Source: Acytostelium subglobosum LB1
Lineage: Eukaryota > Evosea > Eumycetozoa > Acytosteliales > Acytosteliaceae
Length of the DNA: 64,000 bases
Assembly (NCBI RefSeq): GCF_000787575.1
Contig: NW_012236532.1
Location: 248,001 to 312,000, forward strand
Direction of reading: 5' to 3'
Each line of letters begins with the position of its first letter. The first letter of the stretch is position 1. The translations under genes and the position numbers were made by a program. Under the pieces are notes generated by a model. That model was not told the origin of the DNA. It searched no databases and saw nothing but the letters and a program-made list of their open reading frames with translations. Shown piece by piece: positions 9,864 to 21,169 of this stretch.

Positions 9864-12800
9864 ATGACAACAGTCAAGACTGGACAAGAGGCACTTCTGC
9901 TTTGGGCTCAGATCAGAACTAATGGATACCCAGGCGTCAAAGTCCAGAACTTCACTGACAGCTGGGGAGATGGTATGTCCAAATATGTTTGATTGGTTGA
10001 TTGAATGAGTGATTGAATGATACTGACCAAGTGCCCTTTGTACGTCCATCAATAGGTTTGGCATTCTGTGCCCTCATCCACTCTTATGAAGGCGACAAGG
10101 TGTTCAAGTTTGAAGAACTAAGTGCCAAGAATGTCAAGAGTAACCTTGACCTGGCATTCAACACTGCCACTGAGCTTGGTGTTCCAGACTTGCTCGACTC
10201 TGAGTATTGTAAGTACAACACATGGACAACCAGTCCAAGATGAGGCCGAAGCATGCATCAATCATACTGACTGACCATCAATCAAATGATGTAATAGTGA
10301 TGATCCCAGGTGGACTTGATAGAAGAAGTATCATGACTTACATGTCTGAACTGTATCATTACTTCAAGAAGAAGTATACTATCTCACCAGAGACACCTTA
10401 TGAGAAGAGAGGCATTAGTGTTAGCATTCAAGATCTTAGCAGTGAGCAACTGACTGAGATGTTGATGAAGGAGCGTGAGAAGAAGGGCATCAAGGGCCCA
10501 ATGAGCCCCAACACCGGCTCACCCAAGCCCGCACACAAGTCCAACAAGCCACAACTCGACCCAACCCTCAAGGCCAAGCGTGCCGAGGAGGAGAAGCAAC
10601 GCGCTGAGCGTCGTCGCCAGATCGAGGAGGAGGCACGCCACGCCCGTCGTCTCGAGCTCGAGGAGGAGGAGCGCAAGAAGGAAGAGATCTCCAAGTTCAG
10701 AAAGGAGCAGTCGGGCATCCCCGCCACCGGCAGCGACAACAAGAAGGAGCTAAAGAACAAGATCAAGGAGATGGAGGAGCTGGAGAAGAAGCGTCTGCAG
10801 GAGGAGGAGGAAGCTCGCGAGAAGAGACGTCAGGAGCGTGCCAACCGCGCCTCCCGCCAGGTACTCTCGAGCGAGATTGCCAAGTTCAACGGCAGCAACA
10901 ACAATATAGAGTCTTCAGAGTCTGTGGATCAGGCCAAGCAGGAGCGTGACAACAACTCTGCGCGCACTGTGGTCGAGGAGCAACACAAGCATGAGGAGCA
11001 GCAAGAGGAGCGTGCCCCAGCCACCCCAGTCAAGAGGGAGTCTTCGGCCAACGACCTCAAGCGCAAAATAAAGGAGATGGAGGAGCAAGAGAAGAAGCGT
11101 CTGCAAGAAGAAGAGGAGGCTCGCGAGAAGAAGCGTCAAGAGCGTGCCAACCGCGCCTCCCGCCAAGTACTCTCAAGCGAGATTGCCAAGTTCAACGGCG
11201 GTGCTGCCGCTGAGGCCACACCCTCCACACCAACTCGCGACCGCTCAGAGAGCGTCGACACCAACAACAGCACGCCATCAAAGTCCAACGAGCTAAAGAA
11301 CAAGATCAAGGAGATGGAGGAGCAGGAGAAGAAGCGTCTGCAAGAGGAAGAGGAGGCTCGCGAGAAGAAGCGCCAGGAGCGTGCCAACCGTGCCTCCCGC
11401 CAGGTGCTCTCCGAGGAGATCGCCAAGTTCAACAGCGGCGCCGCCCCTGCCGCCGTCGCCGCCGAGACCACGCCAACACGCGAGGTCCTACGCACATCCT
11501 CAAGCAGCGATCTGGCCAAGAAACGCATCAAAGAGATGGAGGAGCTCAGAGAGCGACAGCAACAAGAGGAGGAGGAGGCTCGCGAGAGAAAGAGACAGGA
11601 GGCCCAGAAGCGTGTCTCCCGCCATCACCTCGCCGATGACATTTCCAAGTTCAACAATGGTGACGAGGCCTCTACCACCTCGACCCGCTCCCGCTCAGAC
11701 AGCCTCGACAGCAACAGTTCAGTTACATCCGCCTCGTCCACACCCGTCCCCGTTGCCAATGGCAACGGTGATCTGGCCAAGAAGCGCATCAAGGAGATGG
11801 AGGAGCTGAGGCTGAGACAGCAACAAGAGGAGGAGGAAGCTCGCGAGAGAAAGAGACAGGAGAGCCAGAAGCGCGTCTCAAGATCCCTTCTTGCTGAGGA
11901 CATTGCCAAGTTCAACAGCGGCAATGTCGAGTCGACCATCACAACTCGTGAGCGCTCAGAGAGCATCGATAGCAACCACTCGGCTGCATCATCAAGCAGC
12001 AGCGACCTGGCCAAGAAGCGTATTAAGGAGATGGAGGAGCTCAGAGAGCGTCAGCAACAAGAGGAGGAAGAGGCTCGCGAGAGGAAGAGACAGGAGAGCC
12101 AGAAGCGCGTCTCCAGATCCCTGCTGGCCGAGGACATTGCCAAGTTCAACAGCGGCTACGTCGAGCCGGTCGCCACCCGCGAGCGCTCAGACAGCGTCGA
12201 CAGCAACCACTCGGCTGCTTCATCAAGCAGCGACCTGGCCAAGAAGCGCATCAAGGACATGGAGGAGCTGAGACTGAGACAACAGCAAGAGGAGGAAGAG
12301 GCTCGCGAGAGAAAGAGACAGGAGAGCCAGAAGCGCGTCTCAAGATCTTTGTTGGCCGAGGACATTGCCAAGTTCAACAGCGGACATGTCGAGCCCACCC
12401 CTGCCGCCGTCGACAAGACTCCAGCCGTGCTCAGCAACAGTGACGTCGCCAAGAAGCGCATCAAGGACATGGAAGAGATGAGACAGCGTCAGCAACAGGA
12501 AGAGGAGGAGGCACGCGAGAGGAAGAGACAAGAGGCCTCAAAGCGCGTCTCGCGTCAGATCCTCGCCGAGGACATTGCCAAGTTCAACGGTGGCGAGCCA
12601 ACCGTTGTCAACCGCTCCCTATCCGAGAGCACCGAGTCTGAGAAGCCAGCCTTGTTGCGCACTGGAAGCAGCAGCGACCTGGCCAAGAAGCGCATCAAGG
12701 ACATGGAGGAGATGAGACAGCGTCAGCAACAAGAGGAGGAGGAGGCTCGCGAGAGAAAGAGACAGGACGCATCAAAGCGTGTCTCCCGCCAGATCCTCGC

Positions 12801-14175
12801 CGAGGACATTGCCAAGTTCAACAGTGGCTACGTCGAGCCCACCCCAGCCGCCGCCGCAGTCGACAAGACCCAATCGGCACTCAGCAACAGCAGCAGCGAC
12901 CTTGCCAAGAAGCGCATCAAGGACATGGAAGAGATGCAGCAGCGCCAGCAACAAGAGGAGGAAGAGGCCCGCGAGAGAAAGAGACAAGAGAGCCAGAAGC
13001 GAGTCTCAAGATCCCTGCTTGCCGAGGATATTGCCAAGTTCAACAGCGGCTACGTCGAGCCAGCCGTCACCACCCGCGAGCGCTCAGACAGCCGCACCGA
13101 GCAAGAGATCAGAGAGGCCCGCGAGAGGAAGGAGGAGGAGCGTCTGATCGAGCGTGAGCGTGAGCTGGAGAAGGAGCGTGAGCTCAAGCAGAAGATCAGA
13201 GAAGACAGAGAACGCCAAGAACGCGAGGAACGTGAGCGTGAGGCTACCCGCCTGGATCGCGAGCGCCAAGACAAGGCCGATACCGAGTCCGCCGCCAAGA
13301 GAGAGCGCGCCCAGCGCCAGGAGGAGCTCGAGCGCATGGAGGCCGAGCGCGAACGCGAGAGAGAGCTACGCAGAAAGGAGCGCGAACAGAAGGAACAGGA
13401 GACCAGACAGAGGGAGGAGGAAAGAGAGAGGGAGAAGGAGATGCGCAGAATGGAGCGCGAACAGAAGGAGCAGGAAGCCAAGGACAAGGAGGAGCGCGAC
13501 CGCGAGGAAAGAGAGCGCGAGAGAGAACAACGTCGCAAAGACCGCGAGCTCAAGGAGAAGGAGGACCGTGAGCGTGAGCAGCGCGACCGCGAAGAGCGTG
13601 AGCGTGAACGTGAGCAGCGCAGATTGGAACGCGAACAGAAGGAGAAGGCTGCCCGCGAGCAAGAAGAACGCGAACGTGAGGAAAGAGAGCGTGAGCGTGA
13701 GCAGCGCCGCAAGGATCGCGAGGCCAAGGAAAGAGAGGACCGCGAGAAGGAGCTGCGCGAGAAGGAGGAACGAGAGGAGGAGAGAAGAAAGCGTCGCGAA
13801 CAAGCCGAGCGTGCCGCCGAGGAAGAGAGACTGAAGCTCGACGCCGATCGCGAGTCCAGAAAGAAGGAGCGCAGGGGTGTCGACTCCGCCGACGTCCTGT
13901 CGCCCGCCGTCTCTGTTGGCAGCCCAGCACTGAGCTCATCATCCGAGTCATCATCAACAACGTCCGACTATCTGGAGCAGCGCAGACGCGAGCGTGAGCA
14001 GCGCCGCCGTGAGCTGGAGGAGGAGGAGAAGCGCCTCGAAGCCGAGAGAAAGCGCAGAACCGAAGAGCGCCGTCTTGAGCGCGAGCGTAAGGATCGCGAG
14101 CTCGAGGAGGAAGCCAAGCGTCTGGAACAAGAAAGAGAAGAAAGAAGACGAAGAAGAGCCGCTGGCGTCGTGTAA
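9864..14175 (+). CDS. Calponin-homology protein with ten tandem coiled-coil repeats and a charged helix
   Basis: Three exons: 9864-9972, 10056-10208, 10298-14175; 1379 aa. Residues 1-110 form one CH domain (ALLLWAQIRT, VQNFTDSWGDGLAFCALIHS, RRSIMTYMSELYHYF), an actin- or cytoskeleton-binding fold. Residues about 236-1010 hold ten copies of a module of roughly 50 aa plus variable linker, consensus DLAKKRIKEMEELRxRQQQ, then EEEEARERKRQE, then SQKRVSRSLLAEDIAKFNSG. Copies 1-3 carry NRASR and copies 4-10 mostly KRVSR, a basophilic-kinase-like serine. Residues about 1020-1280 are almost pure Arg/Glu/Lys, likely a long single alpha helix, with a second such stretch at the end. From memory D. discoideum has a CH-domain protein of similar design (DDB_G0272472); orthology is inferred. 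A link between membrane or regulators and actin is plausible but not shown. Codon use is markedly GC-rich. Confidence 0.92.
10741..13065 (+). repeat. Ten-copy coding repeat array
   Basis: Ten tandem copies of a module of about 150 bp, separated by Ser/Thr-rich linkers, inside the CH-domain gene. Copies 1-3 form one subfamily (KNKIKEMEE…NRASRQVLS) and copies 4-10 another (AKKRIKxMEE…KRVSR). The core is conserved at protein level while the linkers vary in length and sequence. That indicates expansion by duplication with selection on the core. Confidence 0.9.
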
Positions 14176-14827
14176 ACATCACCATCCATTCATCCATCCA
14201 TCCATCCACCAACAATCCGCTTTCATCTTTCCATGATCACTTTGACCTGGCTATTGCCAGATGCGTGGTCTGGAGTTTCCAATCAATCACACCTCATTCA
14301 ATTCATCACGAGGTTGGGCAAACTAGCAACATGTTCAACCAAACATTCACTCAATCAATCAAACCAAGTCCGTTGCCAACTTCAAACACAAACATTCAAT
14401 ATTATCATCATTCAATCAACTGTTTGTAATATATATAAATAAAGTGCCATTAATATATATCGACATGATCATTCATTCAAGGTGGGTTTAGACACGTGAT
14501 GATAGACTTGGAATGCAAAGATCCAGATTGATTGTTTTGTGTGTTTTTTGATGAGGGCGAGTGTTTGTTCGGTTGGGAAACTACTGGAATGTATTGGAAT
14601 CTTCCTTTGATCATTTCTATTCTTCAAATTTTTCATCAATTCCTATAGTTGTGATATCGGAGGAAGATTCATGTCATGCCATCCCATGTCTGTGGACTCA
14701 ATCAACGACCCACCTACCTCGACGGGTCGACAGTTTCGATCATTCTAAACATAAAACGAACAATCAATCAATCACAATCATATTTATTTATTATTACAAA
14801 TATATATAACAACACAACAGATCAGAA
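14176..14827. other. Intergenic region
   Basis: 3' UTR of the CH gene, with an AATAAA signal at 14438-14443, then the AT-rich promoter of the carboxypeptidase gene. No other feature seen. Confidence 0.5.
14438..14443 (+). terminator. Likely polyadenylation signal AATAAA
   Basis: It lies 263 bp after the CH-gene stop in a TATATAAATAAAG context. Confidence 0.45.
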
Positions 14828-16733
14828 ATGATGAGATCAACAACATTAGCAATTGCAGTTACACTGCTGATTGTTATGTTGTCGGTGGCCACAACAATCG
14901 ATGGCAAAATGACATTGTCACAGATGCGCAAGAATCGTGGTAGTGGTCAACAACGTGTAGATGCTCAGGGACACCAGTTGTCTCAGTTGGAATACTTGAA
15001 GCAGACTCGTGCTGCCAACCCCATCACTCAGGTCAGATCGACTCCACAGCAATTCCAGGTCAACTCACTGCCAGGTCTTGACCCAAGCGTCAACATCACT
15101 CACTATGCTGGATACCTTAACGTTGATCAAGAGAACAACGGCAACCTATTCTTCTGGTTCATTCAAGCCAACGTCTCCAATCCAATGGACTATCCAGTCT
15201 TGATTTGGTAAGTGTCTGTCACGTGACATCTATGTGTGGTGATGAACACACTCCTGACTGACATTCGATCAATCAATCAATCAAATATAATAGGATTAAT
15301 GGAGGTCCAGGATGTAGTTCAATGGATGGTTTGTTCATTGAGAATGGTCCATTCAGAGTTGTCTCAAACAATCAATCATCATCAGGTTACAATGTGAACA
15401 TTAACCCATCATCATGGCACAATACCGCCAACATGCTTTACATTGATGAGCCTGGTAAGTGATCAATCAATCACCGGAACTATTCCAATCACTCTCAATC
15501 ACAAGATCCACTTACACCAAGTCAATCAATCAATCATATAACGTAACTTTAGTTGGAACTGGATTCTCTTACGTCCTTAATGCAAATGGATATGTTAGAA
15601 ATGATAACGACTTGGAGGTTGACTTCTACATGTTCTTGCAGGAGTTCTACAAGGTGTTTGTTGATTTCCACCCATTGCCTTTGTACATGTCTGGCGAGTC
15701 TTATGCCGGCCATTACATCCCCCACTATGCCAACTACGTGTTGCAGATGAACACTGCCATTGCCAACCAGTCGTTGACCAACTTCTCGATGATCAATCTC
15801 GCCGGTCTGGCCATTGGCAACGGATGGACTCATCCGGTCACCCAGTACGACTCGTACTCTAAGCAAGCCTACGGCATTGGCATCATCAGCCAGGACCAAT
15901 ACAACGCCTACAAGCCACTCGTGTCTGCCTGTCAGGCACAGATCAACAGAGGCATCTACAACTCGAACGAGTGTAACGACGTGCTCGGCCAGCTGTCCGA
16001 CGACAGTGGTACCGCCAACACATCGCAGGTCAACGTCTATGACTATCGTTTGTACGAGTCAAACTCCTCCCCAGACTGGCCCCCAGGATGCGACGACGAG
16101 GCACTCTACCTCAGCGACAGCAAGGTTCGCCTTGCCATCCACGTCGACAATGCAACCTACTCGGCACCAACTGAATGGTCCGAGTGCAATGAGACCTCAT
16201 CTCAGTTCCTGACCAACATTGATGAGTCCTCACTCCACCTCTTCCCCTACCTCTTGGCCAACCTCAGAGTGTTGGTCTACAACGGACAGTTCGATATCAT
16301 CTGCAACCACGTTGGCACTCAAGAGTACCTCAGCGCCATGCAATGGAATGGAGCAGCACAGTGGGCCAACCAGGAGCGTTCAATGTGGTTCGCCGAGAAG
16401 GACGGCAGTCTCCAGACTGCTGGATACTTCAAGGGACCCGTCCAGAACCTGACATTCATGCTCGTGTTGGGAGGCTCGCACATGGTGCCCATGGATGAGC
16501 CAGAGTTCTCCTTTGAGATGATCAGCAAGTTCGTCACTAACGTGGCCTACAACAGTTTGTTGCAGTCCAATGGTACCATCCCAAGGACCCAGAAGATCAT
16601 CACATCACCAATAACCGAGACTGCTTGGATTCTGATCGTTGTCAGTGGTTTCATTGCCGGTCTCATCATTGGAGTTGTCGCTGTCGTCCTTTACGTCAGA
16701 TCAAAAGAGAGCTACACCTACACCAGGATCTAA
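14828..16733 (+). CDS. Serine carboxypeptidase (S10), membrane-anchored
   Basis: Three exons: 14828-15207, 15294-15454, 15553-16733; 573 aa. S10 peptidases release C-terminal residues in acidic compartments. A signal peptide (MMRSTTLAIAVTLLIVMLSVATTIDG) opens the protein. The S10 landmarks follow in order: HYAGYLNV, the oxyanion motif INGGPGCSSMDG, nucleophile GESYAGHY, the aspartate in YNGQFDIICN, and the histidine in LGGSHMVPMDEP. The wording YNGQFDII and NLFFWF is closest to the vitellogenic (CPVL) branch. Unlike most soluble lysosomal S10 enzymes it ends with a transmembrane helix (AWILIVVSGFIAGLIIGVVAVVLYV) and a 13-residue tail RSKESYTYTRI-like, as in Kex1. It may therefore be held in Golgi, lysosome or surface membrane. 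All catalytic residues are present, and several N-x-S/T sites are visible. Confidence 0.95.
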
Positions 16734-17274
16734 TCTCTGTTTAATTAATTAAAACATTACAATCAAACAACTCCGGCCATTGGAGGTTGCCTCGAACTTT
16801 TGATTAATTGTTTCTCCAAAGTTCAAAACTGGTCCCAGTGGGACTTTCCATGGCAAGTTTGGGTAGTTTCCTACCCTTCCCGATACAGGCACCCTCAAGG
16901 TTATCGCGATTATGGGAATTAATTTTTGATGTATTTAATTCTAATGCCTACAATTCTCTGATTTATTTAATTATTATTATTAATAATAAAATATAATCTT
17001 CTAGTTACAGGAGATATCTACGAATTTATTCGGTCCAACTCGGATAATTCTCATAAGATTATAATTGATATGTGATTTGTGACACAAAAAGGATGCCAAT
17101 TATTGTCAATTAGATATGGAAGAAGTTCAGTATCAAATTGATAATAATTACAATCATTGGACAAATGGCCCCTTATCCAAGACAACGATTATCGCGTAGC
17201 CAGAAAAGAATAATAGGCATATCAACTCGACTCCCCATGTGTGATTTGCGCTTACTCCAGTCCATTCACAATGT
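16734..17274. other. Convergent intergenic region with a hairpin-rich block
   Basis: Between convergent stops, 540 bp, unusually long compared with other convergent gaps in the window (47, 149 bp). It contains the structured block listed separately; the rest is AT-rich. Confidence 0.5.
16768..16906. ncRNA. Candidate structured non-coding RNA, type unknown
   Basis: Five inverted repeats follow one another within 139 bp: CAACTCC/GGAGGTTG (16768-16789, one bulge), GAACTTT/AAAGTTC (16794-16824), GTCCC-AGT-GGGAC (16832-16844), GGGTAG-TTTC-CTACCC (16861-16876; GAAA loop on the minus strand) and CGATA/TATCG (16881-16906). The block is GC-rich in AT-rich flanks and carries no convincing ORF. A TTATGGGA at 16910-16917 is the reverse of the dictyostelid small-RNA promoter element TCCCATAA. 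A minus-strand transcript is therefore possible, but the usual spacing of about 60 bp would place the start near 16850, inside the block. It does not match U1, U2, U4, U5, U6 or SRP RNA signatures I know. Confidence 0.35.
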
Positions 17275-20025
17275 TTACCATTCGAGCTTAAGCTCTTGGA
17301 CATTGCTGGACAATTTATCAAACAATTCCCTTGAATCTTCAATCTTCTTTGAGTGCTCCTTGAGTAGAATCTGGATCTTTCCTTGATCTTCAGATGGGAT
17401 TGGTTCTTTTGAGTAATGGACCTGTGGCTTGCCCTTGACATGTTGCTCAAACTATTATTATTATAGTTAAGTGAATGGAAGTGTGAGTATCTTATTATTA
17501 TGTTTGAATAATGGGGACTGGTTGAGTAACTTACATAGCTAAGCTTCTCTTTGTAAATATGAATTTTGTTGGCGATAGTTTGTAGCTCAGTCCTGAGCTC
17601 CTTCTCTTGGATAGATAGTGGCATGTCCTTGTTGCATGACATTGCCAAGTCGATAATGCGATCATTGTACTCTTCCTGTACTTTCCATGCTGTCGTCACC
17701 TTTTCCCTCAATTGATTCTGTTTACTACGAATGTCCACAATATTAGTTCTCAACTCCATCAATGTGCTCTGTTGTTCCTTTGTAATTGTTGTGAGTGATT
17801 TCAATCTTGAAGTTTGATGGTTCCATTGATGGATGACAAGTTAGTATGTTTGATTGATTGATTGATGGACATTCATACCTTGACTCGACAGTAGACTCCA
17901 ATGTGTGCAGTGCCACGAGATACTTGTATTGATAGTCCTTGATCTGAGCGATGAATGCCAAAGTGTCAACGAGTGATAGGTTGGCTGGCACTTGTAACTT
18001 GGGTATGGGACTGGGGAACTTCCTCAATTGCTCTTTCAGAGGTGATGTAAGAAGCTGGTTGGCATCAGCTGATGAATCGACATCTTGATCATTTGGAAGT
18101 ATTGGACTATGTGACAAACCATCCAGGTCAAAGATTATTGGACCAGACTGCTTCCTGTTGGACAGGGCAATGAGATATGAGCCAACTCTGATGTTGCTCA
18201 GTACACCAAGGCATATGACAGGCGCTGGCTCCGTCGCAGAACCCGATGTAGATGACACTGGGTTGGTCTCAATGACATTGACGATTATTGATGATGAACT
18301 ATGTTGTTGTTGTTGTTCGGACTTGATGTTGTTGATTGATTTGAATAATGGCGTCAACCAAGGGAATTGAACGCATTGTACTCCATTGTTATGATAGAGG
18401 TAGACAGAGTCGGTCAAAGGGTCATTGATCATTGACGGGTATGTGAATGAAGTATAGTGTTTGGTTTGTTTCGGTGGTTGTTGATATCGTTGTGGAATGC
18501 TTGTGTCCAAGATCTCATAAGTGATCAAGTCCATGTACCTGCATGTGTCCTTTAGGAGTAATGTGTATGAGTATGAGTATATGATCGTCGACGGTACACT
18601 GATGATCAGACCAGGGTACGGGATACATACTTGGTCGAACTTTGATGGACGGGACTTGTTGTTGGCCCACAGAGGGATGGTGTCTTGACAGGATAGTGTG
18701 ACAACTACTTGACCATTGGTATGTAGGATTAACAGAGTGAATGGTGTGATCATTAGTTGATCATCACAGTTGTTGGAGACCAGATGTGCCACACGTGGAT
18801 GGTTTGAATGAATTGAGTATGATTGCACATCCTTTAGACGCTCGTAGACCAGTGGTCCTTGCAAGGCGACCTGCATCTGTGCCAGATTGTTCGTTTGCTT
18901 ATATCGCATCCACTTGGTCGAGTTGTCAAAGTTGAGCGAGTTGACATTCATGCTGCCCGCCAGCCACTTGAGTTGGGCATCGCAGTAGTTGGTCAATGAT
19001 GTGTTCTTCTGTTTGATTGACTGTTCGCGCTGTCTAACAACACTGGCCTGTAGATCACTGTAAAGAGACGAGTCGATCAGACATCCATTTGGGATGACTG
19101 GACACAGACAGTACACGTCGCCTGTCGCACTTATAACAAAGATACTGAATCTGGTCCAAAGGTTAACAGCTGGTCCAAAGCAGAATGATCTGAATGTGCA
19201 AGAACCAATCGGTTTTGTCTCGCCCTTTGAGTTAATCTGAGTCATCGATGTCAACAGCAACGACTGCTCATACTCGCTCTCATCATTCGAGTTAATGTTC
19301 TGTATGTTGTATATCCTGTTTGAACGAGTTAGTCGTCATCATCATATGTGACTGATTGATTGATTGACCAACAAACATACTTTATCTCACCAGTGGAGTG
19401 TAGGATCACTAGATGAGCACTGCTTAATGGATGCCAATCAGCTTGTTGGATGAAGTTGGAGAGGTGGGAGACAGAGAGTACGTCGGGTTGCAGTTGTAGC
19501 AGGTCGCACTTTATAGGTGGATACTCCTTGGTCTTGATATCAGGATAATGACGAACAGTACTCTCATCCTGTGTCACAAAGAATGAGCTTCTCAACGATG
19601 GATTCAAGTCTACTACCATCCAATTGATGTTGCCAACCAAACACAAATACCTGTCATTATCATTCAACTTTATCTGATATACATCAAAGTCTATCTTGAG
19701 TGATAGTTCCTATGATCGATGGGGAGATAGAGTGTTAGTTCAGTCTCGTTCATTCATACGTTCATTCATTGAAACATTCACTTACTTGTACATGTACTGT
19801 CTGTATCTTATCGACATCGGATTCAATCCTTATCACATAGAGATGTCTGGTTAATGGTGAGAGATAGTATATCTCAAGGTATTGATTACTAATAGCAATC
19901 AAGTTCTTTGGTTTGAAACATGTATCTGATGTTGATTGTTGTTGTTGCTGAAGTTGTTGTTGTTGTTGTTGTTTCAAGAACACGGGATTAGAAGATAATA
20001 ATGATATTATCTCCCTTAACTTCAT
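17275..20025 (-). CDS. nup88: Nup88-like nucleoporin
   Basis: Five exons: 20025-19786, 19709-19381, 19315-17879, 17805-17535, 17451-17275; 817 aa. Nup88 (MOS7 in plants, Nup82 in yeast) is a cytoplasmic-face pore component working with Nup214 in nuclear export. The N-terminal two thirds read as beta-propeller-like sequence. A diagnostic patch is FCFGPAVNLWTRFSIFVISATGDVYCLCPVIP, given here in two pieces as FCFGPAVNLWTRFSIFVI and SATGDVYCLCPVIP; plant Nup88 has a similar W-x-x-F-x-V-F/LCPVVPFG segment. The last 200 residues are coiled coil (MELRTNIVDIRSKQNQLREK, then LLKEHSKKIEDSRELFDKL), as expected for Nup88 assembly. A polyQ tract follows the N-terminus. All four intron phases are consistent. 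Other propeller/coiled-coil nucleoporins are the main alternative. Confidence 0.78.
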
Positions 20026-20215
20026 CTTGTATATTATGTTGTTGTAGGTATATAAGTACGTATAAGTTGATGTAACTGAGGGAGTTAAACAATGAGCTTA
20101 GAGCGACTTACTTGTTTGTGATCTTCAAGTTGTGTGTCATTTTTTTGATCTGGAGTTATTCTTTCAAGTTGATGAACATGTCATAGTTATAATAGTAGTA
20201 GGGTAAAGGGTTTAT

Positions 20216-21169
20216 TTACAACAGGAATATGATAAGTGTCACACCTAGCAACACAAAGAAACATACTAAGCAGAGAAACACAGGGAAGTTGTCTACTCTA
20301 CGGGGCGGTCTTTCCTCTACTAGTTCCTCTTCGGCACCATTGGCACCAACCTCGGGTATGATATCCACCTCGACCATTGGCACCTCACCAATCTGGGCCT
20401 CGGCCTGAGACGATGCCACTGTCAGCGATGTATGATGTGATGGATTTGAGATTGAGGAAGATGTTGTTGTTGTCGATGTTGCCCTGGCAAATCTCTGAGC
20501 ATCATCGTCCAATGCCACGCGGTCAAAGTTCTCCGTTACTGATCGATTGAATATTGACTTCTTCTCAAGCATTGGATCATAAGGTTGGAAGAAAGGCAGT
20601 TCAGATGATGAATTGTTAATTGGTCTTGTCGAGAAATGTTGAGGTTGTTTATCCAATGAAACAATCTCATTGTTGTTGTTCATTGTGCCAATGTCGAATG
20701 TATTAGCCAATAATGAGGATGATATGGATGATTGACCAATGGCATTGTCAGCAGTTGATGTTGTGGAGATTGTTGGAGCGTATGAGGAGGACATTGATTC
20801 TTGAGATTGAGCATCACTCATCTGGGAGGAGGACTCGAACAAATCGCTTGCGAATCCATCTTCCTCGGTGGCAGTGTGGCTCGAAGAGGACTCCCTCTTG
20901 ACCTCCTCTGGCGACTCGCCCATCCTCATTGAATCATCTATACTAATATCGCTTTGGACACTATTCTTGCTGCTGACCAGAACAATCTCCTTTGATGCAT
21001 GTGATTTCTTTCTGGCCAACTCTGACAACTTCTTTGCAAACATTGTCGTTGCCTTCTTCTTTGTTGGTTCTGGCATTGGTGGAGGAGGTATAATAGATTG
21101 TTGTAATGCCATTGCTGGACCTGCCCTAGAGTTGGCAGAGTGATGTTCATCCAATTCGTCATGTGCCAT
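20216..21169 (-). CDS. Tail-anchored protein of unknown function
   Basis: Single exon, 317 aa, family not recognised. The N-terminal half is Ser/Thr/Pro-rich and probably disordered, with a short basic helix TMFAKKLSELARKKSHASKE (about residues 42-61). The C-terminus is basic (PPRRVDNF) followed by one hydrophobic segment, FPVFLCLVCFFVLLGVTL, and IIFLL at the very end. With no signal peptide and a single TM at the extreme C-terminus, it should insert as a tail-anchored protein with its bulk in the cytosol. An acidic stretch (VDIIPEVGANGAEEELVEE) precedes the basic cluster. It lies 190 bp upstream of Nup88 on the same strand; no functional link is implied. Confidence 0.75.
   Translation of the reverse strand: MAHDELDEHHSANSRAGPAMALQQSIIPPPPMPEPTKKKATTMFAKKLSELARKKSHASKEIVLVSSKNSVQSDISIDDSMRMGESPEEVKRESSSSHTATEEDGFASDLFESSSQMSDAQSQESMSSSYAPTISTTSTADNAIGQSSISSSLLANTFDIGTMNNNNEIVSLDKQPQHFSTRPINNSSSELPFFQPYDPMLEKKSIFNRSVTENFDRVALDDDAQRFARATSTTTTSSSISNPSHHTSLTVASSQAEAQIGEVPMVEVDIIPEVGANGAEEELVEERPPRRVDNFPVFLCLVCFFVLLGVTLIIFLL

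Noticed and set aside
13050-14215. Long minus-strand and alternate-frame ORFs (Arg/Ser- or Leu-rich) inside the CH-repeat gene
   Set aside because: They arise from the Arg/Glu-rich repeats read in other frames; no independent start context, domain or homology signal.
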